A stretch of DNA of 64,000 bases from Hyphomicrobium sp. ghe19 (lineage in GTDB: Bacteria; Pseudomonadota; Alphaproteobacteria; Rhizobiales; Hyphomicrobiaceae): contig NZ_LR743509.1 of the NCBI RefSeq assembly GCF_902712875.1, positions 3,982,001 to 4,046,000 on the forward strand, given 5' to 3'. The position numbers and the translations under genes were made by a program. Positions within the stretch are counted from its first letter, which is position 1; each line of letters begins with the position of its first letter. The notes beneath the pieces were generated by a model. The model was not told the DNA's origin, did no database searches, and was given only the letters and a program-made list of their open reading frames with translations. Below, piece after piece: positions 36,150 to 45,372 of the stretch.

Positions 36150-39002
36150 TCAGCCGAACGCGCCGAAGTGGTGCGATATGCCGGTGCCGATCTCGCGCAC
36201 GAACTCGTACGAAATCTCCATCGGCGTCAGGATTTCGGTTTCCAGACGAGCATAGTCGTCGATGCCGCGCGGGCGATAGCTCGCCGGTTCGTCGAAGGTT
36301 TTTCCGGCGAGATTTTTCGCATCGTGCGGGAAGGCTCTGCGCAGAATGCTCAAGACCTCGGGGATCTCGAGGCTCAGCGCCATTTCCAGAACCTGCGCGT
36401 GAGACAGTCCATCCTGCGGAGCAAAGCGGGGCAGCTGTGCCGCAAGAATGAAGATGCGCATGATCAGCGCGAGCCTGATGGCCTGCAGCAGATCGAGTTC
36501 GAGCCGGTTCTCGTCGGGCACGAGACCGTCCTCGATGTTCTGATCGGACAGGATCGCGTGGAGATCGATTGCATCGAGGCGCAGGAGATGGACGAGTTCG
36601 GAGATATCGCCGTGCCGGTCGTCCGGCAGCAGGTGCGTTGCAAGCGTCCGGAAGGCGCTGTTCAGCGCTTCTTCGCGGCCCCACGATGCTCGGGCTGCCC
36701 ATAGCCCCGCATTGAAGACCTGCGAATTAGCGTCCATCGCATTGAGGCTGGAAATCGTCTTGCCGTACCCGATCATCGCCAGCAGCGATTGCAGCCGCTT
36801 GGATGATTTCACGAGCTTGTTGAAACGCTCGCGGTCCGTGCCGACCGCGGTGCCAAGGCCCGCTACGACGTTCGCGATGTAGCCGAACTGCTGAAGGATC
36901 GCGTTGTTCGGGATGGCGCGCATGCGCGCCGGATTTCCGCGATCGGAGGCATGATCGCCTTGGCGCTTCACCGGTCGCGAGCCCGTCTTGAACAGCAGAT
37001 TGGGACCGAACGCTCCGAGCACTGCGCGATAGCCATCGTGCGAGAAAAGCTTCTGCTGGAAGGCGCGGAGGCGAAGGAAGAAGTCGAGGCTGAAATTCTG
37101 CTCCGAATAGAACGGATCAGTCTCGGCGGGCGGAATATCGCCATCCATCACGATCGTCGCCAGCGCGCGCGTCGTCAGCCCGCGATTGCCGAAGAACATA
37201 TAGCCGTCGCCGCCCTGGAAGCTCGTCTCGTGCTTGACGGGGAGGTTGGCGGCGCCGAAGCGGCGGCGCGCCTCGTTCGTCATGACGTAATGGAGGCGGC
37301 GGTAGAGATTGCCCGGATGAGCGCCCCGGCCCATCGACTCGCCATGGGTCGAGAAGACGAGCGTCTCGACATTTTCGAGCTTCGCCTTGTCGATCAGCGC
37401 AGCCAGGCCGTGGTAATAGCGCTCGACCGCGAGCGTCGCCGGGATCTGCCCGATGAAGCGGCCGGCGTCCGAGAAGCCCGTCTGGATGCTCAGCCGTTTC
37501 CGACCCTCGACGTACTTGCGGTAGGCCTCCTCTTCGACGAGGCGCTCCATGATGCGGGAGCCGTTCTCCAGGCCCGAAGGCGTTTCGAACAGCGGCGAGA
37601 TATCGGTGATGTCGTCGACGCCGAAGAGCTTCGCGAAGAAGACCGCGATCAGAACGGTCGCGGGCGATTCGCATTCGGCGATGAGGAAGCGGATCGGCGT
37701 TTCCTTATCGACATGCTTCTTGATCTGAGCCGTGAGCGCGAACTGGCGAATTGCCGTCGCGGTCTCGAGATCGAGCGTGGCGAAGTTCACCGTCTCCGGC
37801 GTGCAGTTCTTGATCATCTCCACGATGCGGGCCAGCGACTGGCTTTCGGTCAGGTCGCGGGTCCAGGGCTCGTGCACGTAGGCGCGGAAGGCGTTGTGAA
37901 GCTGCAGCGCATTGATGCGCAAGTGAATGTGGGACATGCCGAGGCCGGTCGCATCAACGAGGCCGGCGAGGGCCGCCGTCGCACGCTTCATCTGCGGCGC
38001 TTCCACCGCGTCGATCAGATTGTCGAATAACGTCTGAAGCGGCTCGACTGTCAGAAGGTTGTAGCCGTCCGTCTTGGTGATGACGTTCGCCGCTTTCGCG
38101 AGGCCATCGGCATCGTTCGCAAAGCTCTCGAGCGCCTTGATCTGCTCGTCGACGGCCGCAATGCCGAGATCGAGTTTGCCGACGATCTGGCGGGCGATGC
38201 GCTGAGCAGCATCGCCGCCCTCAAGCTTGTGCTTCAGCACGACGAAGCGCTCGCGAACGTCGGCGAGCGCGGCGCGTTTTTCGCGGAGGCGAACTTCGAA
38301 GGAAAATGTCCAGGCGATGTCGGTTCGGCCGTCGAGATCGTAGCCGACCCACGACGCGAACGTCGTCATCTTCGGGCGCACCTTGAAGGCCGCGTCGCCG
38401 AACTTCTGGGATGCAACGCTATAGAAGCCGTGCAGAAGCTCCTCGTACGCGTTGCGCAGGTTGCGGATCGCGTCTTGGGCGCACTTATGTTCGTGACGCA
38501 GTGTCAGCGCCTGTTCGGGGCGGTGCGGCAGGCCGAGCGACACGTCGGCCGCCGGATCGGAGACCGCGATCTCGACCATACGGCGATAGAGCGCGTCGGA
38601 AAGGCCGAAGGTCGGATGCGCAGTGAGAACGATGCCGGTGCGGGCACGAGACCACCGCTCGGCAAAGGCTTCAATCGAGCCGCCGGATTCGTTCACCGTC
38701 TTCTCGACGTAGGACGTGAAATCCTTCAGCGTCGTTGCCTGATCGACGTAGCCGATTTTTTCGCGGAGCCTGCGGGCCCGGCGAACGCAGGCGCGGTCCA
38801 TCAATCGTCCCGCCAGACCCTGGATCTCGTCAAACGACACCAAATTCGATTCAAGCCGACGCGACAGGTCGAACGCGACGTTCAAAATCGGATTGAGCGA
38901 AGGATTGTCGGGGATCTGAGTCCTGAGACGCTTCAGCTCGTTGATCAGCTCGGTTTCATCGAGCTTGGCCGAGCCAACGGACGGCGTCGTATCCTGCATC
39001 AC
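36150..39002 (-). CDS. ppc: Phosphoenolpyruvate carboxylase (serine-cycle type)
   Basis: A 950-residue PEP carboxylase, last gene of the sga-mclA-mtkA-mtkB-ppc run. The N-terminal catalytic segment LTAHPTFGL (His129) is intact. The glycine-rich loop that in classical enzymes is FHGRGG...RGG is replaced near residue 595 by SFQGGDGYMFFGNRG, and the C-terminus ends GAFG rather than the usual NTG. It makes oxaloacetate from PEP and bicarbonate for the serine cycle. Position beside malate thiokinase makes the assignment secure despite divergence. Confidence 0.9.
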   Translation of the reverse strand: MMQDTTPSVGSAKLDETELINELKRLRTQIPDNPSLNPILNVAFDLSRRLESNLVSFDEIQGLAGRLMDRACVRRARRLREKIGYVDQATTLKDFTSYVEKTVNESGGSIEAFAERWSRARTGIVLTAHPTFGLSDALYRRMVEIAVSDPAADVSLGLPHRPEQALTLRHEHKCAQDAIRNLRNAYEELLHGFYSVASQKFGDAAFKVRPKMTTFASWVGYDLDGRTDIAWTFSFEVRLREKRAALADVRERFVVLKHKLEGGDAAQRIARQIVGKLDLGIAAVDEQIKALESFANDADGLAKAANVITKTDGYNLLTVEPLQTLFDNLIDAVEAPQMKRATAALAGLVDATGLGMSHIHLRINALQLHNAFRAYVHEPWTRDLTESQSLARIVEMIKNCTPETVNFATLDLETATAIRQFALTAQIKKHVDKETPIRFLIAECESPATVLIAVFFAKLFGVDDITDISPLFETPSGLENGSRIMERLVEEEAYRKYVEGRKRLSIQTGFSDAGRFIGQIPATLAVERYYHGLAALIDKAKLENVETLVFSTHGESMGRGAHPGNLYRRLHYVMTNEARRRFGAANLPVKHETSFQGGDGYMFFGNRGLTTRALATIVMDGDIPPAETDPFYSEQNFSLDFFLRLRAFQQKLFSHDGYRAVLGAFGPNLLFKTGSRPVKRQGDHASDRGNPARMRAIPNNAILQQFGYIANVVAGLGTAVGTDRERFNKLVKSSKRLQSLLAMIGYGKTISSLNAMDANSQVFNAGLWAARASWGREEALNSAFRTLATHLLPDDRHGDISELVHLLRLDAIDLHAILSDQNIEDGLVPDENRLELDLLQAIRLALIMRIFILAAQLPRFAPQDGLSHAQVLEMALSLEIPEVLSILRRAFPHDAKNLAGKTFDEPASYRPRGIDDYARLETEILTPMEISYEFVREIGTGISHHFGAFG

Positions 39003-39105
39003 AAGGGCTCCACGTCCCGAGGGGGGACAGAATTCGTACGTAAGTCTTTAGATTACCGGAGAGGGCGGCCGGAGGCAAAAAACTTCGCTCCGGCCGGCAC
39101 CAATC

Positions 39106-40005
39106 TTAGGCGACTTTTTTCAGCCGGCCGAGGACTTGCGCGACGGTCGCGCCCATCTCCGAAGGCGTCGGGGCGATCGTCACGCCACAGCCCTTCAGGA
39201 TCTCGACCTTCTCGGCAGCCGATTCACCGAATGCCGAAACGATGGCGCCCGCGTGGCCCATGCGGCGGCCCTTGGGAGCGGAAAGACCTGCGATGTAAGC
39301 GATCACAGGTTTCTTCATGTGCTCCTGAGCGAAGACGCCGGCTTCGGCTTCCTGCGGTCCACCGATTTCGCCGATCATCAGAACGGCATCGGTATCGGGA
39401 TCATTCTCGAAGGCTTCGAGAACGTCGCGATGCGAAGAGCCGTTGATCGGGTCGCCGCCGATGCCGACAGAGGTCGAAACGCCGATGCCGAGGGCCATCA
39501 TCTGGGAAGCAGCCTCGTAACCGAGCGTGCCCGACCGGCCGACGATGCCGACGCGGCCCGGAAGGTAGATGTGGCCGGGCATGATGCCGAGCATCGCTTT
39601 ACCGGGCGAGATCGTACCGGCGCAGTTCGGTCCGGTGAGGACCATCCGGCTTTCCTTCTTGTAGCGCCGCATGTAGCGCTTCACCCGGATCATGTCTTGG
39701 GCTGGAATGCCGTCGGTGATGCAGACGCAGTATCTGATGCCGGCGTCGGCCGCTTCCATGATCGCGTCAGCCGCGAACGGGGGCGGCACGAACACGATCG
39801 AGGCTTCTGCGCCCGTTTCGTCGACCGCGCCTTTGACGGTGTTGAACACCGGCCGGCCGAGGTGGGACGTACCGCCTTTACCAGGCGTCACGCCGCCGAC
39901 GACGTTCGAACCGTAGTCGATCATTTCCTGCGCGTGGAACGTGCCGATACGTCCGGTGAAGCCCTGGATCAGGATCGGCGTCTTTTCATTGATGAAGATT
40001 GCCAT
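39106..40005 (-). CDS. mtkB: Malate-CoA ligase (malate thiokinase) alpha subunit
   Basis: This 299-residue SucD-like subunit has the CoA-binding GFTGRIGTFHAQ, TGPNCAGTISPG and the phosphohistidine segment GHAGAIV. MtkA and MtkB together make malyl-CoA from malate, ATP and CoA. It follows mtkA by 17 bases, lies between mclA/mtkA and ppc, and is therefore the serine-cycle enzyme rather than succinyl-CoA synthetase. Confidence 0.94.
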   Translation of the reverse strand: MAIFINEKTPILIQGFTGRIGTFHAQEMIDYGSNVVGGVTPGKGGTSHLGRPVFNTVKGAVDETGAEASIVFVPPPFAADAIMEAADAGIRYCVCITDGIPAQDMIRVKRYMRRYKKESRMVLTGPNCAGTISPGKAMLGIMPGHIYLPGRVGIVGRSGTLGYEAASQMMALGIGVSTSVGIGGDPINGSSHRDVLEAFENDPDTDAVLMIGEIGGPQEAEAGVFAQEHMKKPVIAYIAGLSAPKGRRMGHAGAIVSAFGESAAEKVEILKGCGVTIAPTPSEMGATVAQVLGRLKKVA

Positions 40006-40022
40006 TGGTGCGTTTCTCCTGA

Positions 40023-41189
40023 CTAGGCCGATTTTTTCGCTGCTTCGACCGCTTTTTTCGCCGCTTCTGCGAGAGTATCGGCGCTAATCACAGTGAGACC
40101 GCTCGTATCGATGATCTTGCGACCTTCCTCAACGTTCGTGCCGGCGAGGCGGACGACGATCGGCATCGTGATCTCGAGTTCCTTGACGGCGTCGACGACA
40201 CCCTTCGCAACCCAATCGCAGCGATTGATGCCGGCGAAGACGTTGACCAGGATGGCGCGAACGTTCTTGTCGCGAAGCACGGCCTTGAACGATTTCGTCA
40301 CGCGTTCTGGAGAAGCGCCGCCGCCGATGTCGAGGAAGTTTGCCGGTTCACCGCCAGCAAGCTTGATCATGTCGAGGGTCGCCATCGCGAGGCCGGCGCC
40401 GTTCACGATGCAGCCGATATCGCCATCGAGACCAACGTAGGACAGTCCGCGGTCTGACGCGTAGGTCTCGCGCGGGTCTTCCTGGCTCTTGTCGCGAAGC
40501 TCTGCAATGTGGGGCCGGCGGAACAGGGCGTTCTCGTCGAACGACATTTTGGCGTCGAGCGCGAGGACCTGCTTTTCCTTCGTGATGACGAGCGGATTGA
40601 TCTCCACCATCATCGCGTCGAGATCGCGAAACGCGCGGTAGCAGCCCATGATCGCAGGCACGATCTTGTTGACGATGTCGGGATCAACGCCCAAGCCGAA
40701 CGCGAGTTCGCGCGCCTGGAACTGCTGCATGCCGACGGCCGGGTCGACCGTTACGCGAATGATGGTGTCGGGCTGGGTCGCCGAGATTTCCTCGATGTCC
40801 ATCCCGCCTGCAGCTGAGGCAACCACCACGATGCGCTCGGACGCGCGATCCATCACGAAACCGAGATAGATTTCGCGATCGATGTTCGTCGCTTCCTCGA
40901 TGTAGAGGCGAGAGACGAGCTTGCCCGACGGACCGGTCTGATGCGTTACGAGCTTGCGACCGAGCATGAACTCGGCCGCTTCTTCTATTTCCCGCTCGTT
41001 GCGGCAGAGCTTGACGCCACCGGCTTTGCCGCGGGCGCCTGAGTGGATCTGCGCTTTCACAACAACCGCGCCGCCGAGTTCGCTGGCGCGATAGGTTGCC
41101 TGCTCAGGGCTGTAGGCGAGACCGCCGCGGGGGATCGGCACGCCGAACTTCGCAAGAAGTTCTTTCGCCTGGTATTCATGAATGTCCAT
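40023..41189 (-). CDS. mtkA: Malate-CoA ligase (malate thiokinase) beta subunit
   Basis: A 388-residue SucC-like protein with an N-terminal ATP-grasp fold: [40 protein letters not shown] and [10 protein letters not shown]. It supplies the nucleotide-binding half of malate thiokinase. It sits 39 bases after mclA. Distinguished from sucC by context only; sequence level distinction would need alignment. Confidence 0.94.
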   Translation of the reverse strand: MDIHEYQAKELLAKFGVPIPRGGLAYSPEQATYRASELGGAVVVKAQIHSGARGKAGGVKLCRNEREIEEAAEFMLGRKLVTHQTGPSGKLVSRLYIEEATNIDREIYLGFVMDRASERIVVVASAAGGMDIEEISATQPDTIIRVTVDPAVGMQQFQARELAFGLGVDPDIVNKIVPAIMGCYRAFRDLDAMMVEINPLVITKEKQVLALDAKMSFDENALFRRPHIAELRDKSQEDPRETYASDRGLSYVGLDGDIGCIVNGAGLAMATLDMIKLAGGEPANFLDIGGGASPERVTKSFKAVLRDKNVRAILVNVFAGINRCDWVAKGVVDAVKELEITMPIVVRLAGTNVEEGRKIIDTSGLTVISADTLAEAAKKAVEAAKKSA

Positions 41190-41228
41190 GTTGGACTCCT
41201 TGGAATTCTTGACGTTTCCGGGCTTGTT

Positions 41229-42185
41229 TTATTTGGCGCGGGCGGCTTCGGCCGACTTGATGGCCGCTGCCGTGACCAGCAGGTTCTTCGCCATCTTCTC
41301 GGATGCTGCGTCGATCATCTTGCCGTCGAGGGAGGCTGCGCCCTTACCCTGGGCTTCGGCTTCCTTCAGCGCGACGAGGATGCGCTCTGCGCGTTCGACT
41401 TCCTTGGCGGTCGGCGAATACACTTCGTTGGCGAGTTCGATCTGCGAGGGATGGATGGCCCACTTGCCTTCCATGCCAAGCGCTGCGCCGCGGCGGGCGG
41501 CGGCCTTGTAGCCTTCCGGATCGTCGATGCCGCCGAACGGACCGTCAATCGGACGCAAGCCGAAGGCGCGGCAGGCGACGGTCATGCGCGACAACGGGAA
41601 GTGCCACTGGTCGCCAGGATAGTCGGGGTTCAAGCCACCGATGACGACGGTGCGGGCTTTGTTGAAGGCCGAGTAGTCGGCGACGCCGAAGTGCATCGAC
41701 TCGAGACGGCTGTTGGCGGAGGCGATGGCTTCGACGTTGGCCATGCCGAGCGGCGTTTCGATGAGCGCTTCAGTGCCGATCTGGTGCGGAAGGCCCTTGG
41801 CGACTTCGATCTGGCTGACGATCGTCTCGACCGTGTAGACGTCGGCGGGAACGCCAACCTTCGGGATCAGGATCGTGTCGAGCTTGTGACCGGCCTGCTC
41901 CACGATGTCGACGACGTCGCGGTACATGTAGTGCGTGTCGAGGCCGTTGATACGGACGCTGACGCTTTTGCCAGCTGCTTTCCAGTCAAGATCGTTCAGC
42001 GCCTGAATGATGTTCTTACGCGCCTGCTCCTTTTCGGGCGGAGCGACGGCGTCTTCGCAATCGAGGAAGACGTAATCGGCGGCGCTCTTCAGCGCGCGAT
42101 CGATCATGGTCGGGTTGGAGCCGGGAACCGCGAGATACGAGCGCTGCAATCTCTGTTTGCGGAGCGGGTAAAGCGTAAAGCTCAT
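41229..42185 (-). CDS. mclA: L-malyl-CoA/beta-methylmalyl-CoA lyase
   Basis: A 318-residue CitE-like lyase beginning MSFTLYPLRKQRLQRSYLAVPGSNP-type (read at 42185, with AGGAAGG upstream). LDCEDAVAPPEK, LIETPLGMANVEAI and KWAIHPSQIELAN are family signatures with the metal-binding acidic residues. It cleaves malyl-CoA to acetyl-CoA and glyoxylate, closing the serine cycle. A hairpin lies between it and the upstream sga gene. Confidence 0.93.
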   Translation of the reverse strand: MSFTLYPLRKQRLQRSYLAVPGSNPTMIDRALKSAADYVFLDCEDAVAPPEKEQARKNIIQALNDLDWKAAGKSVSVRINGLDTHYMYRDVVDIVEQAGHKLDTILIPKVGVPADVYTVETIVSQIEVAKGLPHQIGTEALIETPLGMANVEAIASANSRLESMHFGVADYSAFNKARTVVIGGLNPDYPGDQWHFPLSRMTVACRAFGLRPIDGPFGGIDDPEGYKAAARRGAALGMEGKWAIHPSQIELANEVYSPTAKEVERAERILVALKEAEAQGKGAASLDGKMIDAASEKMAKNLLVTAAAIKSAEAARAK

Positions 42186-42255
42186 TGGGGCGTGCCTTCC
42201 TAGGATCGGTTTTGCGTTTGTTATTCGGGGATGAGGGTAATCATAAACATGCAGA

Positions 42256-42283
42256 ACGCCCGGCCTCATTAGAAGCCGGGCGT
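42256..42283 (-). other. Intercistronic hairpin between sga and mclA
   Basis: ACGCCCGGC (42256-42264) and GCCGGGCGT (42275-42283) form a perfect 9-bp stem with a 10-base loop, eight bases after the sga stop codon. On the minus strand it is followed by TTCTGC rather than a T-run, so it is more likely a partial terminator or an mRNA-stabilising element that sets the sga to mclA ratio. Confidence 0.6.
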
Positions 42284-42290
42284 GATTATC

Positions 42291-43508
42291 TTAGGCAGCT
42301 TTCGCTTGCTTCGGCGTCGGGGCGGTTGCCGACTTCGTTGCGGTCTTGCTGAAGTATTCCGCAGCTGCGCCGGTGCCGGAACCGAGCTTGACGTTGACGC
42401 CGGAATCCTTAAGCGCCATTTCGACAGCGAAGAGAACGCCACCGATCATGAACTCATCGAGCGCACCAAGGTGGCCGATGCGGAAGACCTTGCCGGCAAC
42501 CTTGTTGAGGCCAACTCCGAGCGACGTGTTGTAGCGGTAGTACGCTGTCTTCACGACGGCGTTGCTGTCAAAGCCTTCCGGAACGAGGATCGCCGAGACG
42601 GTGTCCGAGTGCCACTTCGGCTCCTTCGCGCAGAGCTTCAGGCCCCAAGCGTCGACAGCGTGACGGACGCCAGTCGCCAGGCGATGGTGGCGAGCGAGGA
42701 CGTTGTCGAGACCTTCAGCGAAGATGAGATCGAGCGACGCACGAAGACCGCGGATGAGCTGCGTCGCGGGGGTATAGGGGAAATATCCAAGATCGTTCGT
42801 CTTGATCATGTCTTCCCAGGAGAAGAAGCAGCGGTTCATACGGCCGTTCTGCGTCTTGTTGGCGTCGAGCGCCTTCTGGCTCACGGCGAGAATGCCGAGA
42901 CCCGTCGGGAGCATGAAGCCCTTCTGCGAACCCGAGACGCAGCAGTCAACGCCCCATTCGCCCATACGCATGTCGAGCGAGCCGACCGACGACACGCCGT
43001 CGACGAAGAGAAGGGCCGGATGCTTAGCAGCATCGAGCGCTTTCCTGACGCCTGCGATGTCGGAGCTGACGCCCGTCGCGGTTTCGTTGTGCGTGGCGAA
43101 GACAGCCTTGATCTCGTGATTCTTGTCCTTCGCGAGAATGTCGGCGTATTTCTCGAGCGGCACGCCCGTGCCCCACTCTTCGTCGCAAAGCTCGACCTTG
43201 AGACCCATCCGCTCGGCCATATCGACCCAGAGCAGCGAGAACTGGCCAAAACGGCTCATCAGAACCTTATCGCCGACGGCGAGCGTGTTCTCGATTGCCG
43301 ATTCCCAAGCGCCGGTGCCCGACGACGGGAAAATGAAAACGCGGCCATCCTTCATTTTGAAGACCTTCTTCAGGTCTTCAAATACCGGCAGCGTGAATTT
43401 CGGGAATTCCGGCGAACGCATGTCTTCCATCGGGACGTTCATTGCCATGCGAACGGCATCAGGAACATTCGTCGGGCCGGGTATGAAAAGATGAGGCGTA
43501 ACAGTCAT
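42291..43508 (-). CDS. sgaA: Serine-glyoxylate aminotransferase
   Basis: The 405-residue protein is a fold-type I class V aminotransferase: HLFIPGPTNVPDAVR at the N-terminus, SSGTGAWESAIENTL, and the PLP-lysine region CCVSGSQKGFMLPTG. It converts serine and glyoxylate to hydroxypyruvate and glycine. It opens the serine-cycle gene run; hprA, mtdA and fch, adjacent in Methylorubrum, are not here. Confidence 0.94.
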   Translation of the reverse strand: MTVTPHLFIPGPTNVPDAVRMAMNVPMEDMRSPEFPKFTLPVFEDLKKVFKMKDGRVFIFPSSGTGAWESAIENTLAVGDKVLMSRFGQFSLLWVDMAERMGLKVELCDEEWGTGVPLEKYADILAKDKNHEIKAVFATHNETATGVSSDIAGVRKALDAAKHPALLFVDGVSSVGSLDMRMGEWGVDCCVSGSQKGFMLPTGLGILAVSQKALDANKTQNGRMNRCFFSWEDMIKTNDLGYFPYTPATQLIRGLRASLDLIFAEGLDNVLARHHRLATGVRHAVDAWGLKLCAKEPKWHSDTVSAILVPEGFDSNAVVKTAYYRYNTSLGVGLNKVAGKVFRIGHLGALDEFMIGGVLFAVEMALKDSGVNVKLGSGTGAAAEYFSKTATKSATAPTPKQAKAA

Positions 43509-43749
43509 AGAAGCGTTCCTCCGCGCTGCGTTGTGCCAAGCCGACGGCCCCCGACGCAGCAGGGGAGACGTTCCGGCATTCTTTTGCTGATCCTTCCGCC
43601 CGATCGCAGATGCGGGCGTCGGTCTTAACTAGCAGGGGGACAGTGATGGTGTGAATGAAAAACTATCAACACCCGGTTGGGCAGCCGCTGCTACCCACCT
43701 CATCGGGCCGCAGTGGAACACTTTGCTGCAGGTGCGCCGCGCCCTGTCG

Positions 43750-44370
43750 TTACTGTCCATTACGGTTAACGGACACGTGCAGTGCAACAGCCATGGCACG
43801 GTTCGACACGCCGAGCTTGTCGTATAAATTTTTGAGATGGTATTTCACCGTATTACGCGAGATTCCCGTTCGCGCCGCGATCTGCAGATTGGTCCAGCCG
43901 TTCGCTAGTGCAGCAAGCAATTCTCGCTCGCGCGCGGTCAGGCCTTCGAGAGGATCGTGATTCAAAAGGTCGATGTCGACGTAGGGCAGCGACAAGCGGC
44001 CACGCGCGACGGAAACAACCGCTTCAAGCAAGACTTGCGGATCTTCCGTCTTCGAAACGAAGCCCCAAGCGCCTCCCTTAATGGAATTGCGCAGGACATC
44101 GTGCGAACGTTCACCGGTGTAGATGATGATCCGCGTCTGCCACTTTTCCTGTTTGATGCGGGCAAGCACAGCGCCGCCGGTCATGTCAGGCAGCGTCCAA
44201 CCGACAACAGCAATCTCGACCGGCTTCATCTTCAGGGCGTTGATCAGTCCCTCGCCGGTTGAATGAATTCCGCAGACGGTGAAGCGTCCATCCCGTGCGA
44301 TCAGTGCGTCGAGACCTGCACGTACGACCGGATTCTGATCGGCGATCGTGACCTCGATCTTGGCGGTCAT
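43750..44370 (-). CDS. NarL/FixJ-type regulator with an atypical receiver (no phosphoacceptor Asp)
   Basis: A 206-residue response-regulator-like protein: a CheY-like receiver (about 5-125) and a LuxR/NarL helix-turn-helix (about 140-200; LTARERELLAALANG, SRNTVKYHLKNLYDKLGVSNR). The usual phosphoacceptor Asp is Gly57 in VEIAVVGWTLPDM, and the acidic pair has become Asp11-Gln12; Thr85 and Lys107 remain. It is divergently placed from nothing and lies 241 bases upstream of sgaA in the same direction, so it is a candidate serine-cycle regulator that works without phosphorylation. Confidence 0.88.
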   Translation of the reverse strand: MTAKIEVTIADQNPVVRAGLDALIARDGRFTVCGIHSTGEGLINALKMKPVEIAVVGWTLPDMTGGAVLARIKQEKWQTRIIIYTGERSHDVLRNSIKGGAWGFVSKTEDPQVLLEAVVSVARGRLSLPYVDIDLLNHDPLEGLTARERELLAALANGWTNLQIAARTGISRNTVKYHLKNLYDKLGVSNRAMAVALHVSVNRNGQ

Positions 44371-44494
44371 CCGGGCAGTGGTCTCCTAGACGAGGATGTT
44401 GGTTCGAACGCGCGCAGCTCAGCGGTGCTCGCGGGGCATTGCTTTCTAGAGGATACCTACCGAACTCTTCCTGGTCCGCCAAGCACGCAAATTA

Positions 44495-44508
44495 ATGATG
44501 TAAATCAA
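44495..44508. promoter_or_regulatory. FNR/FixK-like box upstream of the NarL-type regulator
   Basis: ATGAT-GTAA-ATCAA matches the consensus TTGAT-N4-ATCAA at nine of ten positions and lies 125 bases upstream of the regulator start codon at 44370. A second such box precedes fbp at 17720. Confidence 0.4.
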
Positions 44509-44551
44509 TAGCTTATGTCGGGCGTCAGGAACTTAGAGCGCTCGCATACGA

Positions 44552-44779
44552 TTAAAGACCAGAAAAGTTGCGTGTTGCAGGTGCCGTGTTGCAGGTAAAA
44601 TGACGACTCGTGGCCCCGATAAAAATTGGGGTCGTCGAACGCACCAGGGCGGCGCGCACAGACCGCGCTTCAGCGGGCGGACGCCGGCGTTCATAAAAAT
44701 CCGCCGCTAACAGAGCTGTCGCAATCAGCCCCGCACAACGGGACTTCGGTCGCGCGTTCGTGCTTCGAAACGTTTCCAT
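44552..44779 (-). CDS. Possible small protein of unknown function
   Basis: A 75-residue frame starting METFRSTNARPKSRC; GGAG lies seven bases upstream of the ATG (44779), which is its main support. No domain, signal peptide or membrane segment is recognisable and the composition is basic. The 3' part contains a tandem 14-base duplication of CGTGTTGCAGGT (44571-44582 and 44585-44596). The rest of 44371-44903 shows no gene apart from the FNR-like box. Confidence 0.25.
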   Translation of the reverse strand: METFRSTNARPKSRCAGLIATALLAADFYERRRPPAEARSVRAALVRSTTPIFIGATSRHFTCNTAPATRNFSGL

Positions 44780-44903
44780 ACGAATCTCCACGGTGAGAAG
44801 GAACGTTTCTGGCGACGGGGGCACAGCGATAAAAAAATTTGAATCGGCGTCGACGTATGTCGGCCGTTCCGAAGCGGTGGCCCGAGCGATGCCCGCTTGA
44901 GCG

Positions 44904-44980
44904 TGGTGACCCCGACAGGATTTGAACCTGTGACCTACGGTTTAGGAAACCGTCGCTCTATCCAACTGAGCTACGGGGCC
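44904..44980 (-). tRNA. tRNA-Arg (anticodon CCT)
   Basis: On the minus strand the acceptor GGCCCCG (from 44980) pairs with CGGGGTC, the D arm is GCTCAGTTGGATAGAGC, the anticodon stem-loop is ACGGT-TTCCTAA-ACCGT with CCT anticodon, and the T arm contains GGTTCAAATCC. The 3' CCA is encoded (44904-44906). It reads AGG codons. No integrase or att-like duplication is adjacent. Confidence 0.97.
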
Positions 44981-45255
44981 AGTTCTCGCTTTCCAGCAGT
45001 GAGCCGCCGGGAGCTGACCGCTTTCGCGGTGCGCCGGAAAGCTATGCGGTGAGCGTCGGCGCAGGTCAAGCGCGGGGGTCATGACGATTTTGCGGCAGGC
45101 AAATCTTGGGCACGGCCGCGGCTCGAGGCCGCTTCAGGCGCCTTCCGCAGGGCCCGCGCACTCGGCAGGCCGCAAAAGCGGGCTGTTGCCGTTTCATGCC
45201 TTGGCGAAGGCGGCCGGAAGGCGAATGCGGGATCCGGGATGAGGGCCGCCCGCGG

Positions 45256-45372
45256 CTACATTGCTGGTGCGCGCGACACCACTGCTACCCCAGAGGCCGC
45301 CGCGAGCAAGAGCATGCTGGCCGCGGTGAAGGCTCTTCGGACACGCTCGCGACGAAGATACGAAATGCCCAA
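45256..45372 (-). CDS. Possible 38-residue membrane peptide
   Basis: A TTG at 45372 is preceded by AAGGAGG (45383-45377) four bases upstream, a strong ribosome-binding site. The frame codes for a basic N-terminus (SYLRRERVRR) followed by a hydrophobic Ala/Leu/Val stretch and ends at a TAG. It lies between the tRNA and the divergent outer-membrane gene. Support is only the ribosome-binding site and composition. Confidence 0.25.
   Translation of the reverse strand: MGISYLRRERVRRAFTAASMLLLAAASGVAVVSRAPAM

Noticed and set aside
36951..39446. Two long plus-strand frames (36951-38030 and 38229-39446) opposite ppc
   Set aside because: Arg/Glu-rich shadows of ppc and mtkB with no motif or start signal.
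42282..43628. A 448-codon plus-strand frame opposite sgaA
   Set aside because: Shadow of a well-conserved aminotransferase gene; composition is typical of antisense translation.
44904..44980. tRNA-Arg as an integration site for a genomic island
   Set aside because: No integrase gene and no duplication of the tRNA 3' end was seen on either side; flanking genes look chromosomal.
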